64,000 nt of DNA from Seminavis robusta (taxonomy: Eukaryota > Bacillariophyta > Bacillariophyceae > Naviculales > Naviculaceae). Shown here one piece after another: positions 22,417 to 33,370 of this stretch; positions within the stretch are counted from its first letter, which is position 1; each line of letters begins with the position of its first letter. The notes under the pieces are model-generated. The model made no database searches. It saw only the letters and a list, made by a program, of their open reading frames with translations, and had not been told where the DNA came from. The translations under genes were made by a program, and so were the position numbers. The stretch is from assembly GCA_903772945.1 (NCBI GenBank), contig CAICTM010000438.1, positions 1 through 64,000 of the forward strand, in the 5' to 3' direction.

Positions 22417-23091
22417 ATGGGATTAGAAGAAGAAAGTGAAGTTTCTGGAGAAGGACGCGTCAAATTTCAGGTAGAATTGAATGATGCATGCCCAGCTCCT
22501 CTCAAAGAGGAATGGGAGCCCTTGGCGGCCGCATTGACAGTGTCAGAAGAACTCGGTGCTGCGCCAGTCTCTCCGACTGGCCTGGTCTTTGGCAATGGAG
22601 CTATTCTGTCAATCACGGATGATTGCAAGCTGAGCATTGTGGTATCCAAAAGTGGACGTGTGGCAGGACCCAAGTTGTCAAAGGCTGATTTTGTAAGAGT
22701 TCTCCAGTTTGATGCCACCGCATGGAAGGCCACCTATGGAGGTTGTGGTGAATCAACCAGCAAGCCTTCCAGTGACACACCCTTGCTCTGGAATGCCCTT
22801 GTGGTGGCCCCCCAAAAGTTTCATTGGACCCTCAAACCACAATTTGTCCTTCACGGACATTCCTGCGCCTCCCAAGAGGATGCAGATCGATTGAAGGTAC
22901 CTTGCTCTCCAGTAGAAACGCTCTTCAGTACTCCAGCAGACTTGAATGCCTTGATGGACTTGTTGGAACGACACCCCTACCCACAACATCAAATCTTTAT
23001 CCGCAAAAATCACGGCTTTTTCCTGCTTGCACAAGACCAGGCTGAAGCTTGTCGTGTTTTCCAAGAAACGTTGGCGCCACCACAACCGTAA
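22417..23091 (+). CDS. Class II aldolase/adducin-like protein, copy 2
   Basis: Single exon, 224 aa, a close tandem paralogue of 20990-21691 from the start codon to near the end. All fold markers are kept: PSSDTPL, LHGHS with the metal-binding His pair, and RKNHGFFLLAQD. The Glu-to-Asp change at the family's catalytic site is shared, so it predates the duplication. Differences cluster in the N-terminal 75 residues and the last 10. Long blocks in the middle are almost identical at the DNA level (for example 22650-22800 against 21223-21373), which points to a recent duplication or gene conversion. Confidence 0.7.
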   Translation: MGLEEESEVSGEGRVKFQVELNDACPAPLKEEWEPLAAALTVSEELGAAPVSPTGLVFGNGAILSITDDCKLSIVVSKSGRVAGPKLSKADFVRVLQFDATAWKATYGGCGESTSKPSSDTPLLWNALVVAPQKFHWTLKPQFVLHGHSCASQEDADRLKVPCSPVETLFSTPADLNALMDLLERHPYPQHQIFIRKNHGFFLLAQDQAEACRVFQETLAPPQP

Positions 23092-24035
23092 TCACAAGAT
23101 ATTTATTGAGAAGAGCAGGTTTATGTGTGAGATCTGTTAGGGCGGAGTATGGAAGCTCTTGTGGAAATCTCCCACTTTGCCGTCGTGTTCTATCTAGCTA
23201 GCTCAGGCACCGTTGGCTGCTACTACATACATGTACTCACTTAGTAGAGGTCATCATCAGGGTGTCGGTACGGTAAATGCTAGCAGCAGATTATACATGC
23301 ACTTCCCCCACACACCCTACCCTCTGGTGGTGATGGTCTCGAGAGGTGCCCAAAAGAGCTGTGTTTTTACTGTCTATCTCTGGTAGCTAGTTAGGAGGCC
23401 GATGCCTGTAATGATTAAACCTAGAGCAGCTTCCCGTCTACCGTACGGATTATTTGACCTTCACTCGTCACCGCTTCTAGCCAGCTTCCAACATGATGGT
23501 CTTCTACTCCCTCTGAGAGATCCCTTCGAGTTCGTCGCAGACTGTTTCTATGTGTTGAGATGAAGTTATGAAATAGTAATCTAAATAGGTATTTTAGGGA
23601 CCACACTGATGGTTAATATATCGTTTTCTCCTTTTCCAAAAGGAACGCATTTTGTGTGTAGTTGTCGGAATGGTAAGTACAGATCATTTTGATCACAGGA
23701 AGCCAGACTCTATTACTTCCCCTCGGCAGAACATCGACGACGTCATATGCATTTATAAATGTTCTTCCACAAAAGTCTCGTTTTCGCACTTTTCCTACGC
23801 TGCGAGTGCGCTAAAAAAACTGGCGTCATGCACCAGTCCAGGTTCGTTCATGGCAACGCCAATTTCAAAACAGAACTTCAAGGCTGTGTACCCTGAAGAT
23901 TGTGGTTGCCTCAATAGCATCTCCTCTGCCTCTATCGCAGCTGATGATCCACTGACGTAATAGGAACAAGTAGCTCGTGATGCTCTCTCACGGTTTCGCA
24001 ATTGTATGTTTTGTCATCAAGATCACATCGTCTAG
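23092..24035. other. Intergenic
   Basis: No convincing gene. Open stretches at 23652-23960 (plus) and 23795-24001 (minus) overlap each other and show no family features. Confidence 0.35.
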
Positions 24036-25804
24036 CTAGGGCGGACTGGAACGCACCGGCGGTGCACAATGTTCGAGACATGGAATGCCGATGCTGTTGA
24101 TCTCAAAGTAAATGTTGTATTGGGCACCGGAGAAGCCTTCTAATTGCGACCAAACTCCTTCGCCCCGTGGTCCCATGACGGATGCCCACACAACATTTCC
24201 CGGACTCGAAGGATTCAGCTGGAACCGGTACCACCCGCTCTTCATATCTAGAAAGGTAGAGGAAGTCGTTACGCCGGGTTCACCTCGTCCCGAACGGGAC
24301 AGATCGGTCCAGTTATCATCATCGTCGCCCAGCGCCAAGTTCCAGGTGACATATTGCGGTGATGGTCCATAGCGGACGTTGATGGTAATGGCGTGGGTTG
24401 CCACAGCCGGACCCTCACCAGGGAAGGCATCCCCGCGTGCACTGGAACTGCTGCTTCCGCCATGAGATCCTCCCGCCATGGAAGACGGAGGATTGTAAAG
24501 CGGTGTTTGTTCGGAAGATCCATCATTGCCTCTACCAATTTCCACATAGCCACTTCCAATACCAGGATGTATGGGTCCTCCTGCCGATCCTCCTTGCCCC
24601 GAACCCAATCCTGGCGTCACAGGGGCATCTTCCCCTGCATCGGGCGACTGCGCGTTGGAGACCGGTGGCGTCTTGGATGGGCAAGATGCCGGTGGAAAGT
24701 CACTGTAATCACAGATTTGCACGTCAATCCAATCGGCGACGGCATCTATTCTGGCATTGACACCGGCGTAGTCTTCTCTGGCACAGCCCTCTCCAAAGCT
24801 GACCACGCCCGTGAGTGTCCCCATAAACCAGTCAATCAGAGGACCGCCGCTGTCTCCCTGTGATAGCAGCAAAGTTATAGAAGCGTGAGATTACTATCTT
24901 GTTGCGTGTACTAGCTAGCTAGCAGAAATTCTAGCTAGCCGCGCTTGTAAAGTAGCTAGCTAGCCAGTCATGACTGGCTAGCTAGCTAGAAGAAATTCTA
25001 GCTAGCCAGTCATGACTGGCTAGCTAGCTAGTAGCGGCCAAGTAAGTGGGAACGTACCTGACAAGCATCTTTGCCTCCACCGGGTACATACGTGCAGAAC
25101 ATGGTTTGTGGATTGAATCTTCCTGGTTCGGCATATTGATTCCCGCATATGGTATCGTCCTCATAGTAGAGGAGTACATCTCGTAGGTCATTACTGAGAG
25201 CAGTGTTGTGTTCACTGATTTGTCCATAGCCGACGGCCAGTACGCCATTGTCTTGTACTGTCAACATTGGGTCTCGGTTCATTTGTATGGGTCGCACGCC
25301 CGTCGGTGCGCCGTAGGGATCCACCAACATGCTGGTGTCCGTTTTGAGTAGGACAAAGTCATACTCGTAGCCATGGCCATTGTTTTGAAAGCTCGGATGA
25401 ACAATTTGTGTAGTGTACTCTCGCACGATTCCGGTGTTGCGTCGTGTCGAGTTGAGATATAATCGCTTGTTGGCGGCGTGTGCGGGAATGTTGGGGTTGA
25501 CGCAATGTGCCGCACTAATGACAAAGTCGTCATGGATCACTGTGCCGCCGCAATGCGCTCCTTGCCACTCCACAAAGTAGGGATGAACACCGGAATCCAC
25601 AGGAGTTCCTCCGACAATGCGTGTGCGGAGCAACTGTCTACTACTACTACCATCGGTACTACTAGACGCCACCTGTCGAGGACCTGCCGCCGCCACCAAT
25701 AACAATCCCAACAGCACCAAAGGGCACAAGTTGCCAGAGGTGCTGCTGTTGCTACATGTGCTTCGAGTAGTAGCCGTTGCTCTTGGTCGTCTTCGGCTCT
25801 GCAT
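24036..25804 (-). CDS. Secreted trypsin-like serine protease (S1) with Gly/Ser-rich linker and C-terminal module
   Basis: Two exons on the minus strand, 25804-25058 and 24857-24036, with a 200-bp GT-AG intron placed just before GDSGGP. This is the same position as the second intron of the 12826-15203 protease. The product is about 522 aa from MQSRRRPRAT. It has an N-terminal hydrophobic signal (CPLVLLGLLLVAAAG), activation site R|IVGG, His100 (SAAHC), Asp149 (YDFVLLK), Ser252 (GDSGGP) and trypsin-pocket Asp246 (KDACQ). After the protease domain comes a roughly 130-residue Gly/Ser/Pro linker and a beta-rich C-terminal domain related in placement, but not in the DSEGDG motif, to the other protease. 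Probably secreted. Confidence 0.88.
24953..25027. repeat. Two perfect palindromes inside the protease intron
   Basis: 24953-24988 is a 36-bp perfect palindrome centred on AGTCATGACT. 24998-25027 is a 30-bp perfect palindrome with the same centre. They are separated by AGAAGAAAT. Both flank outward into TAGCTAGC runs, and the whole unit sits within the 24858-25057 intron. Confidence 0.85.
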
Positions 25805-27106
25805 GGTCGCTCTTTCTTTTTGACTGAATATAATTTTATACGATACAGCAACGTATTCAGGAGGGAACCAAATTTGGCGTTGGAGTGAGTGAGAGGCAGT
25901 AGAAAGATCAGATACGGTTGGTCGATGATGATCGAGTGATGAAGCCAGTGGAATGCCACGGGAGATGAATGAATGATGAGGATGCTTCCGCACCTGCCGA
26001 CCTCAAGCTTTGTGAAGCCAACTCCGTTTTGGTCGTACCTGGACTTTTTCAATTGCAAAATTTCAAATGCCATTTCAGGGAAATGAAGCATATTTTACCT
26101 ACTCTTCCACAAATATATCTCCATCTTCCTGCGATCCGTGCACCTCCACTACCCATCTACGTAGCCTTCACCTCTGGAACGGTTGACTTACAGGCTGTTC
26201 GGGAATCCGGTTCAAAAAATGGCAAAAAAATAGCACCCAGGTGCACTCCGACCAATTTTTTGTTTACGTTGCGAGAAGTGGAACACCTCAGTGCCAATGA
26301 ACCCAGGAAGGCTGGCGTCTTAACAGAACTCTAACCTTATGGTCGAACGGTATCTATACACTAATCGAATTATCGAATTGACCTCTCGATCGAGGTGCAG
26401 ACACGGTGCAGTTCTCGGTTTTGGGCTTTCCACTCCGCACCTCCATTGGCTGCTTCACAACACTCCGCCCCAAGCAATACATACTTACATGAAGTCATCA
26501 TTAGACCCCAGTTAGTTCCAAAGTGTTGCTTGCTTCGTTTCAGCTAGCTTATACATAGTGCAAAAGAGCAACGTAGGATCATCTACTTCTTGGCTTGCAT
26601 TTCAAGGAGCCTAAGAGCTCATCATGGACCGCTATCCCCGAAAGAAGAGGATGGAAGCAACTGACAGAATGCATCCTTTGTACCTACCCTCTTCTAGCTA
26701 GAGCCCTGAACCAATCCAACATCATTGTCTCTGCGGCCAGTGGATGATGCTGTCTGTGGAGTCCAGGGCGTGATGGGTGGCCCATCGTCCTGTACTACTC
26801 ACGAACATGTTCTTGTAAATCTTCGCGTTCCAAGCTGCACGCCGAAACCTTAAACAGGCAACCAATGGTAGAATTTTGCTTAACGTATCCATGCGTTTGG
26901 CGAAATTGAAATCAAGCTTTGTTTAGACAACTTATGCGAACATCAACATGCTTGTAAACTGTAAACCCAGAAGTGCAATCCTCCCTCCGGATCCTCCAAC
27001 CAACCTGCCTCCCTTCAACCTCCAAACACCTTGTTTACAATAAGCTGTTGCACACCACCCCGAGCTTTCACCAGCACCTAACTGATCCATCTATCTCAGC
27101 ATCGTC
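25805..27106. other. Intergenic between divergent genes
   Basis: Separates the minus-strand protease from the plus-strand Hint gene. An open frame at 25969-26334 has no family features. No RNA gene is seen. Confidence 0.35.
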
Positions 27107-28447
27107 ATGATTGGGATTAACATGATGGGCTTTGTAAGGAGTGTGCTCTCCTTTCTAGGTTTCCTGGCTGCCATTGACCACGTCTTGGCCCAAAATGATG
27201 TGAAAAAAATCAACGCAAATAATGTGCCCATGTTTGGTGCCCCTTATTATCATCACATACCCTGGAAGGAATTTCCCGAGGACGAGGGTCTTATTGCGGA
27301 CTCCTTCCGGGAGCCCATTGTCCTGCAGCCAGGTATTAGCATCGGTGGTCAATCGGCAAAAGTAGGAGTTTCATTGGTGTACCAGCTAACCGCGGGAACA
27401 GATAGTAGTGCACTGTGTCAAATCATGGATTCCAGCGGTGCGGTGGTGTGCTCGAGGACATTCGACATGGACTCGCAACATGAAACAGTGACCATTTGTG
27501 TTACCCCCACGGCGCCATTTAGTAACTTGGTGGTGCTTTGCACGGTCAGCACCAACAACATTGGATGCTTTTCGGAGGACATGACTGTGCAAGTGGAGCA
27601 AAGGGGCGCTGTGGCCATGAAGGATTTATCCACGGGAGACAGAATCATGGTGGAACCTGCACGACATGACCAACCACCAGTGTATCAGTCTGTCTACGGC
27701 TTTGGCCATTACCACCCTTCTGTTCCCATGGAATACCTACAAATCTACACCTACGACAGTCCAAGGACAGCTCTGGAGTTGTCTGCAAGTCATCTGATCT
27801 ATGCCAAGGGGCACAGCGAACCTATTCGTGCTGATCAACTGCAAAACGGAGATCTATTACTTAGATCGTCTCTTTCTGACCACCATCGAAGCGACTACAA
27901 CACTACGGTGCTGTACACCGAGATTGTGAGAATTGACCGGGCAAACCGAGACGGCGCCTACTTGCCATTGACCAGTGCCGGGACGATTGTTGTGAATGGG
28001 ATATACACCTCCGCATACGTATCGATATCGGAGGTGGCGCCAGATATCGTAGAACGCTTACCGTGGTTCTCGGCGTCAGAACAGGACTTGTTTCATTGGT
28101 GGCTGGCGCCCTATCGAATGGCTTGTCTATCCAACAACCAACTATGCCGAGCGGTCACGGCATTTGATGATGAGGGTGTACTTCAGTGGCTCAACTGGGG
28201 CAAAGACCTGGCCAAGTTTGGCAATCGACAAACTCCTTGGGTCCAAGGAGTAGGTTTGTCAGTTACGTTTGCATGGTTGTTGATATGGATTGTGCTCGAA
28301 CAAATCTTCCTTTATCGTTGGTTGCAAGCAATCATGCCGTGGTTGGTACTGGCAAGCTACTATGCCTGGCAACGATGCTGCTGTCAAAGTCCAAAGCAAA
28401 CTGGAAAATCACTGCGGCAGCAACCGCCAAAGCTAAAGAGCCAGTAA
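27107..28447 (+). CDS. Hedgehog-type Hint-domain protein with signal peptide and C-terminal membrane segments
   Basis: Single exon, 446 aa. Residues 1-29 form a signal peptide ending VLAQ. A Cys-containing N-terminal domain (about 60-150) precedes a Hint domain that starts at GCF (Cys154) and shows the Hog order: MKDLSTGDRI (about 171-180), an aromatic YLQIYT stretch, LSASH (Ser226/His229, equivalent to the T-x-x-H motif), QNGDLLL, and GAYLPLTSAGTIVVNG (about 283-298). Hog domains self-cleave at the Gly-Cys bond through a thioester. Here Cys1 and His are kept, Thr is Ser, and the usual Cys of 'ASCYA' is Ala. Two hydrophobic segments follow near 378-415, ending in a CCC cluster. Possibly self-processing at the cell surface; the partner is unknown. 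Confidence 0.75.
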   Translation: MIGINMMGFVRSVLSFLGFLAAIDHVLAQNDVKKINANNVPMFGAPYYHHIPWKEFPEDEGLIADSFREPIVLQPGISIGGQSAKVGVSLVYQLTAGTDSSALCQIMDSSGAVVCSRTFDMDSQHETVTICVTPTAPFSNLVVLCTVSTNNIGCFSEDMTVQVEQRGAVAMKDLSTGDRIMVEPARHDQPPVYQSVYGFGHYHPSVPMEYLQIYTYDSPRTALELSASHLIYAKGHSEPIRADQLQNGDLLLRSSLSDHHRSDYNTTVLYTEIVRIDRANRDGAYLPLTSAGTIVVNGIYTSAYVSISEVAPDIVERLPWFSASEQDLFHWWLAPYRMACLSNNQLCRAVTAFDDEGVLQWLNWGKDLAKFGNRQTPWVQGVGLSVTFAWLLIWIVLEQIFLYRWLQAIMPWLVLASYYAWQRCCCQSPKQTGKSLRQQPPKLKSQ

Positions 28448-29272
28448 CTAGAGTTTTGATGTGGAGAAGATGTGATATACTGGTGAGATTCGATTCGTTA
28501 CGATTCAGTGGGGCTTGTGGAGTTGCATTTTATTGTCCGGAGGGTATCGGTACTTCCATGTGGATCGGCAAGGACACATCGCCAACATTAGCTAGCAAAG
28601 AGCCTATAAATGGCTTGGGTATCTTGGTTGTACCTGCAAAGTCCCTCGCCTCTGGCTTCTCGTTCTTGAATACTGGTAGCAGGTCAGCATCCTTGCATTG
28701 CGGCCTTTAGAATATCATGTAGAAGGTAGCAAGTGCCAGTCTACAGCCGTACACTGCGCCTATTCAAACAGTCCCTTTCGTACTCAATGATTGCTCGATT
28801 TGAAATGGTTTCTCGATGTTGCCACAGTTCTATCAGTTTGTCTTGCCGTTGAAGAAACAGTTTGATTGGAGCCGAGTTTCTGCCATAACGAAGAAAACTA
28901 CGTGACAACGTTTGGATCTAACTAATGTATGCTAATGTTACCATTAGAATGCATGCAAGCATGGTCGATTTATGTATGTAAAGAATGGATGTCGGAAGCA
29001 GGGAGGGTGGAAGATGACTGAAGTGTGTGGCAAAATGGAGCAGCAGCGAATGAAGACTTTGTATCCCGAAATCATCCCTCTTCCCAGGAATGGTAGACCT
29101 CCTTTTCGTCAATCGCTGGTGATGGCGTGTACTTGTTTTTCGTGTTTGTTTGTAACTTACTTTGTCGTCTGATCGAGTGTGTTTGTGTGTGTGAAAGTAA
29201 GTACGTGTGAATGCCCATCATTTTGCCGCCCACTACTGTACAGAAAATACTGCACAGTGCTAGATAGGTAGA
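28448..29272. other. Intergenic
   Basis: No gene is seen; the two neighbouring genes converge here, so this probably holds both 3' ends. Confidence 0.4.
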
Positions 29273-30982
29273 CTAGGCAATATCCATCAAGGGCACTTCT
29301 GTTTGTTGTTGTTGTGACTTTTTCTTGTTCTTTTTGTTGGGCGTCTTGTTGATAATACTGTTTCGTTTTGGCGGCCGTTTGGCGGCCGGTGGTTGTTGTG
29401 GATTGACATGCACAGCACCGGTAATGGCGGAAACGTTCGAGGAGCTGGTATGCTTTTTTGTCTGTAGTATTGATTTTCGCGGTTGTTTCGGTGCGACTGC
29501 CTCTACGGTCTGATCCACCAATTTTCGACTGCTGGTGCGACTGGTTTCCGCCGTACTATTGTCGACAATCTTTTTCTTCTTTTGGGGAGACGGAGGGGTT
29601 GTGTCGACGGGTGTAGGAGTTGGTGGGGGAGGAGGCGGTGGTTGTGGTCGACGCCGCGAGGATGGGTTGTTGGCCATACTGCGGCTCATGTCAAATTCGA
29701 TGCATTTTCGTGATCTAGAGCCATTCCACGTCCATGGAAATGTGTAGAGACTCATGCAGTATTGAAAGGCAAAGAGCAATGGTGCGAATACGGTCAACAT
29801 GGCAATCATCAAAAAGACGGACTGCACGGTTTGATTCTTCCAATCCAGAGGCCTGTAAATGGCACTGCTGGTACTGCCGTCAGTGCCATTGCCCAATCCC
29901 GCCGCGGCATGAATAATGGTCCACAGCATGTAGACGGCATCGACGGTGAGTACGGCAAAGTAATGCTTGACACGAACGGGGATCCGATTCAAGAGCATTC
30001 CGTCGACCCATACGGCCACCAGTACGACTCCGTGCAATCCAAAGATATCATACCCAATGGGTATATCGCTGTGTTGTTGGGGATAGACAATGACCCAGAA
30101 CATCAAGGTCGTGAAAATCTGCAAATGAGCCGCAACTTCAAAGAGTATCCAAAACAGTTTGACGTAGAGATTGAGTCCTTCGACGTGGACCGGTTGGGGT
30201 GGTTGAAAGTGTCCATTTCCCAGAGATAATGCCTGATACAGTAATGAGAAGAGGAGCGCCCAGTGATCTAGATTCCCCAAGAACCAGGCACTGTCGGCCG
30301 TACTCCAAAGATAAATGGTGGTACCCATGGTGATTCCGAATAGAATCCACTTGTAGACGGTCTGTGTGCTTCCAAAGGATGCTTCCACATCCAACAATCG
30401 TCCACAATCGTCAATGGCAAACCAACTCCAGGGATCCTTCCATTCCGTCTTGGCGCGTTGCCAGGGACCGTCCATGGGATCTTCCAGGAGCAGCCGACGA
30501 GGAATACTGGGAGGCGATGGTTCCAACATTTGTAACTGGCGTTGACTGTTCTTCTTATGTTGATGATGATGATGATGATTGTTGTCATGATGTGATTCCG
30601 GAGTGGTCGTATTATTGGTGGAAATAATAGTGCTACTCTCTTTTCGCACGTTCGTGTTGCTGACACTGTCTCGTTTCGGCTTTTTGGTGCTCTCTCTTCG
30701 GGTAGTCTTACTAGTAGTAGGACTCTTGTTGTTGTTGTTGTTGTTGTTGTCTCGTCTTGTGGGACTCTTACTCTTGCTTACACTGCTTTCCCTTCGACCC
30801 GTGCTGCTCCTGCAACTGTTCTTGGGCAGGGCGACACCGCTTTCTCGTCGTCGACCATTAGTAGTTGTAGTAGTACTGCTCTTGGGGCGTCCCGGAACGC
30901 TCTCTCGTCGTGTGCTTGCATCCCTCATGGCCGATTTGGAAGGAGGCGCATCCATGTCGATTACAATGTGAGCGGGAGGCAT
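29273..30982 (-). CDS. Rolling-stone/AIG1-like multi-pass membrane protein with long disordered tails
   Basis: Single exon, about 569 aa from the ATG at 30982 (MPPAHIVIDMDAPP). The first ~180 residues are Ser/Lys/Arg/Asn-rich, with a poly-Asn run and repeated RRES. Residues from about 200 to 440 form the membrane domain with about six hydrophobic segments. Family-like landmarks are LFWILFEVAAHL, HGVVLVAVWVDGMLLNRIPVRVKH and IYRPLDW. These resemble the Rolling-stone / FAR-17a-AIG1 type of membrane proteins, some of which are lipid hydrolases. The C-terminus is Pro-rich and basic. A second family member with the same core lies at 61267-62217. Function unknown; the family placement is from motif wording only. 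Confidence 0.65.
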   Translation of the reverse strand: MPPAHIVIDMDAPPSKSAMRDASTRRESVPGRPKSSTTTTTNGRRRESGVALPKNSCRSSTGRRESSVSKSKSPTRRDNNNNNNNKSPTTSKTTRRESTKKPKRDSVSNTNVRKESSTIISTNNTTTPESHHDNNHHHHHQHKKNSQRQLQMLEPSPPSIPRRLLLEDPMDGPWQRAKTEWKDPWSWFAIDDCGRLLDVEASFGSTQTVYKWILFGITMGTTIYLWSTADSAWFLGNLDHWALLFSLLYQALSLGNGHFQPPQPVHVEGLNLYVKLFWILFEVAAHLQIFTTLMFWVIVYPQQHSDIPIGYDIFGLHGVVLVAVWVDGMLLNRIPVRVKHYFAVLTVDAVYMLWTIIHAAAGLGNGTDGSTSSAIYRPLDWKNQTVQSVFLMIAMLTVFAPLLFAFQYCMSLYTFPWTWNGSRSRKCIEFDMSRSMANNPSSRRRPQPPPPPPPTPTPVDTTPPSPQKKKKIVDNSTAETSRTSSRKLVDQTVEAVAPKQPRKSILQTKKHTSSSNVSAITGAVHVNPQQPPAAKRPPKRNSIINKTPNKKNKKKSQQQQTEVPLMDIA

Positions 30983-32593
30983 GATACAGTAGATTGAATT
31001 GCAACAAACTTGAACTGATGGCCAGACGTCCACTGCACTATCACAGAACCACTACAGTATTATTTCAATTGCGATGAGAAGAAGAAGACGGGAATGCGCT
31101 AACTAAACGCTCAAGTTAGTTCCTTCACACAAGCAGTGGCAATGAGAAAGGTGATCTTGCCAGAGTCTCTGGATTCTGGATCATCACGGGGTCTTTGCTC
31201 GTTTGTTCTTGATGTCTTGACTGTGGAGGGGTTGAGGGGTTCTCTTTTCTTTATTGTGGCTTTATTGCTTGTCTTGTAGCGGTAAGTTGTTTGAGCTCCA
31301 ATGTCCCATGTACAATGTACATACATACATGTAAATTCGTCGAGTGAATAGTTCAATGCCGGTACAATCGTACTGCCGTATCACAGTGAAGGTCATCAGT
31401 CACAGCGTTGCGGTCAAGCAAAAGAGCAGAAGCAGAAGGCCCGAGATGACTTATTAATTAATTAGGAAAAGAGTAGGCAACATCAACTTCAGTGGGAACT
31501 CGGATGGCTGCAAGAATTAAGGGGTGGGAGTGGCAAGGGGCTTGGGAAGCTTCCAAAAGTCAAGAAGCGTTCAACCATACACCATCCAACCGACACGGTA
31601 CCGTCCATGAAGCTCCCATGGGTAGCGCTAGCTAGCTATTAGCGGTCGCAGGGCAGCGCCGCGACCAGTACCCACTCATAATATTACACTTGTGTTGCGG
31701 ATGACCATGACAAAAGTATAAAAAAGTGGGCTAGTCTACAAAAAGCCAGAGACACGGTGGAGGATGAGATGATTGCGAGTACGAGTAATGCACGGAACGG
31801 GATAGTACTGTATGAGCGGAAGGAAGGTCAACTCGGGAGCTCATGATTGTCTACCAAAGTGGTAGATAAAGCCAGAGAGGAGTCAGGTGGCGGAGGTTGC
31901 ATGGTGTTCGGGGTGGACTGCAAAAAAACGGAGAGTGAGATGGTCATGCAGGCGGCAGGCTGAGGACTGGCTGGAATTCAGGCAATCGTTTTGTTTGTTC
32001 TAAAACAGTGTTGTTCCATACGCTTCACTTGTACCGGCAGCGAATAACTGGAGACAATCAAAGAAATTGCCTTTAAATCTAAGTATCAGAAAGCAAGAGT
32101 CATGCCAAGAAGCATGACTGTTTATTTAACCAGCACGTACTCCCTGAAGGTGCACTGGAAAGATTTAATGAACAAATATAAAGCTTACGTCGGACCGTAC
32201 AGCCGGGTACAGTACATTAGTACATTTTTCTCTTTTGAAATAAATTGCATTATATTTCGACGATTTGCAAAAAAGAAAACGATCCAATTTAGAACGACTC
32301 CCGCGTCCGTTCGAATTACTAGTAAGAGCTGCCTCAGCTCCACGACGAACCGAACCGTTGCCGTCACTAGCTAGGCATGTATCTCATTTTGTCGTCCACA
32401 CTTCATTCGACAAAGTTCTTTCTTTCAAAGCAGCAATCTCGCCCTCTTCCCCTTTGGAGATCAACATGCGCTTGTGCTTTAGCTTCTTTCGCTCGCACTT
32501 TGACGATGGTGCCGATCACCGAATCTCCATTGGTTTCTCGGCAATCCACTCCCCAGGTTTTCCTATCGATTGCAGGACATCGAGCAAGAGTTA
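30983..32593. other. Intergenic
   Basis: No gene is supported. Short GCTAGCTAGC words occur near 31626. The stretch 32460-32593 reads open in one frame but shows no family signature. Confidence 0.35.
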
Positions 32594-33370
32594 ATGGACC
32601 GAACTATCACCGGACTGTCGTTGTCCATGTCAAGAGATTTGCGCGACGATTCTGATGATTCGATCGTACCAGTTTGCCAGTTGCTTCATCAATGATTGGT
32701 GCCCACGTTGACGCAAGTTTCTACCAAGCTCGATCACTGGGACGATCGTCGTTTGAGGACCACGTTGGAGCATTTGCAAAGCAACAAGATCACGAAGATG
32801 AGATTGTATTCCAAAAACCGTCCTGAATATCTATTTCAGTTTTCTGGTACGTCTTGGAACCTCATTGGCCAATGCTTTCCTCGACTACAAGACTTGCAAG
32901 TCGTAGGAGACTTGCCCTTGGAACATTCCATCCAAGGATTGACGCAGTCAGTGTTGATCTTGACCGACAACCGCCTGTGCCGGTTGTCCGTCGAAGGGTG
33001 CACCATGGACAGTCACGAGGCACCAGCGCCCACCAGCGAATCTTCCGAATGGTATGCGCTCGTTTGTGCCCTCCGTTCAAGCCGTCACTTGGATCAGTTG
33101 ACCATCCGCATCCGTGCCCGTTTAACTGATTCCATCCTGCGTGAGGCAATGATTCATCGAGGCAAGATGCATTCGAAACTTGACGACAAGAATCCAAATC
33201 AAACAACTTTGGAACAGTTTGTGAAAGCTCTCATTTACGTTCGGAGTCGGGCCGACTGCTTGCACTACTTCCTGCACCCCGACGAATTTGGAGTTTCACC
33301 CGATCTTTACGCGAAACAAGAAATCGGAGAAACATCCGATACTGCTTCTGTTGGATTTCCTTCTGTCTAA
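32594..33370 (+). pseudogene. LRR-like protein, frame interrupted by an in-frame TGA
   Basis: From the ATG at 32594 the frame runs 33 codons to a TGA at 32693-32695 and then continues in the same frame for 224 codons to 33370. The part after the stop has leucine-rich-like spacing (LVPTLTQVSTKLDHW, FPRLQDLQVVGD, RLCRLSVEGC, SRHLDQLTIRI), as in F-box-associated or LRR helper proteins of diatoms. No splice pair obviously removes the stop. It may be a pseudogene, or a shorter gene starting at an internal Met (about 32801). Family assignment is weak. Confidence 0.45.

Noticed and set aside
25969-26334. 121-codon plus-strand open frame upstream of the second protease
   Set aside because: Overlaps the 5' region of the protease gene and has no recognisable motif.
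28186-28710. 174-codon plus-strand frame overlapping the Hint gene's end
   Set aside because: Mostly an off-frame reading of the Hint protein's membrane segment region; the downstream part has no features.
32693-32695. Selenocysteine reading of the TGA
   Set aside because: No selenoprotein family resemblance around it and no convincing SECIS-like structure noticed downstream.
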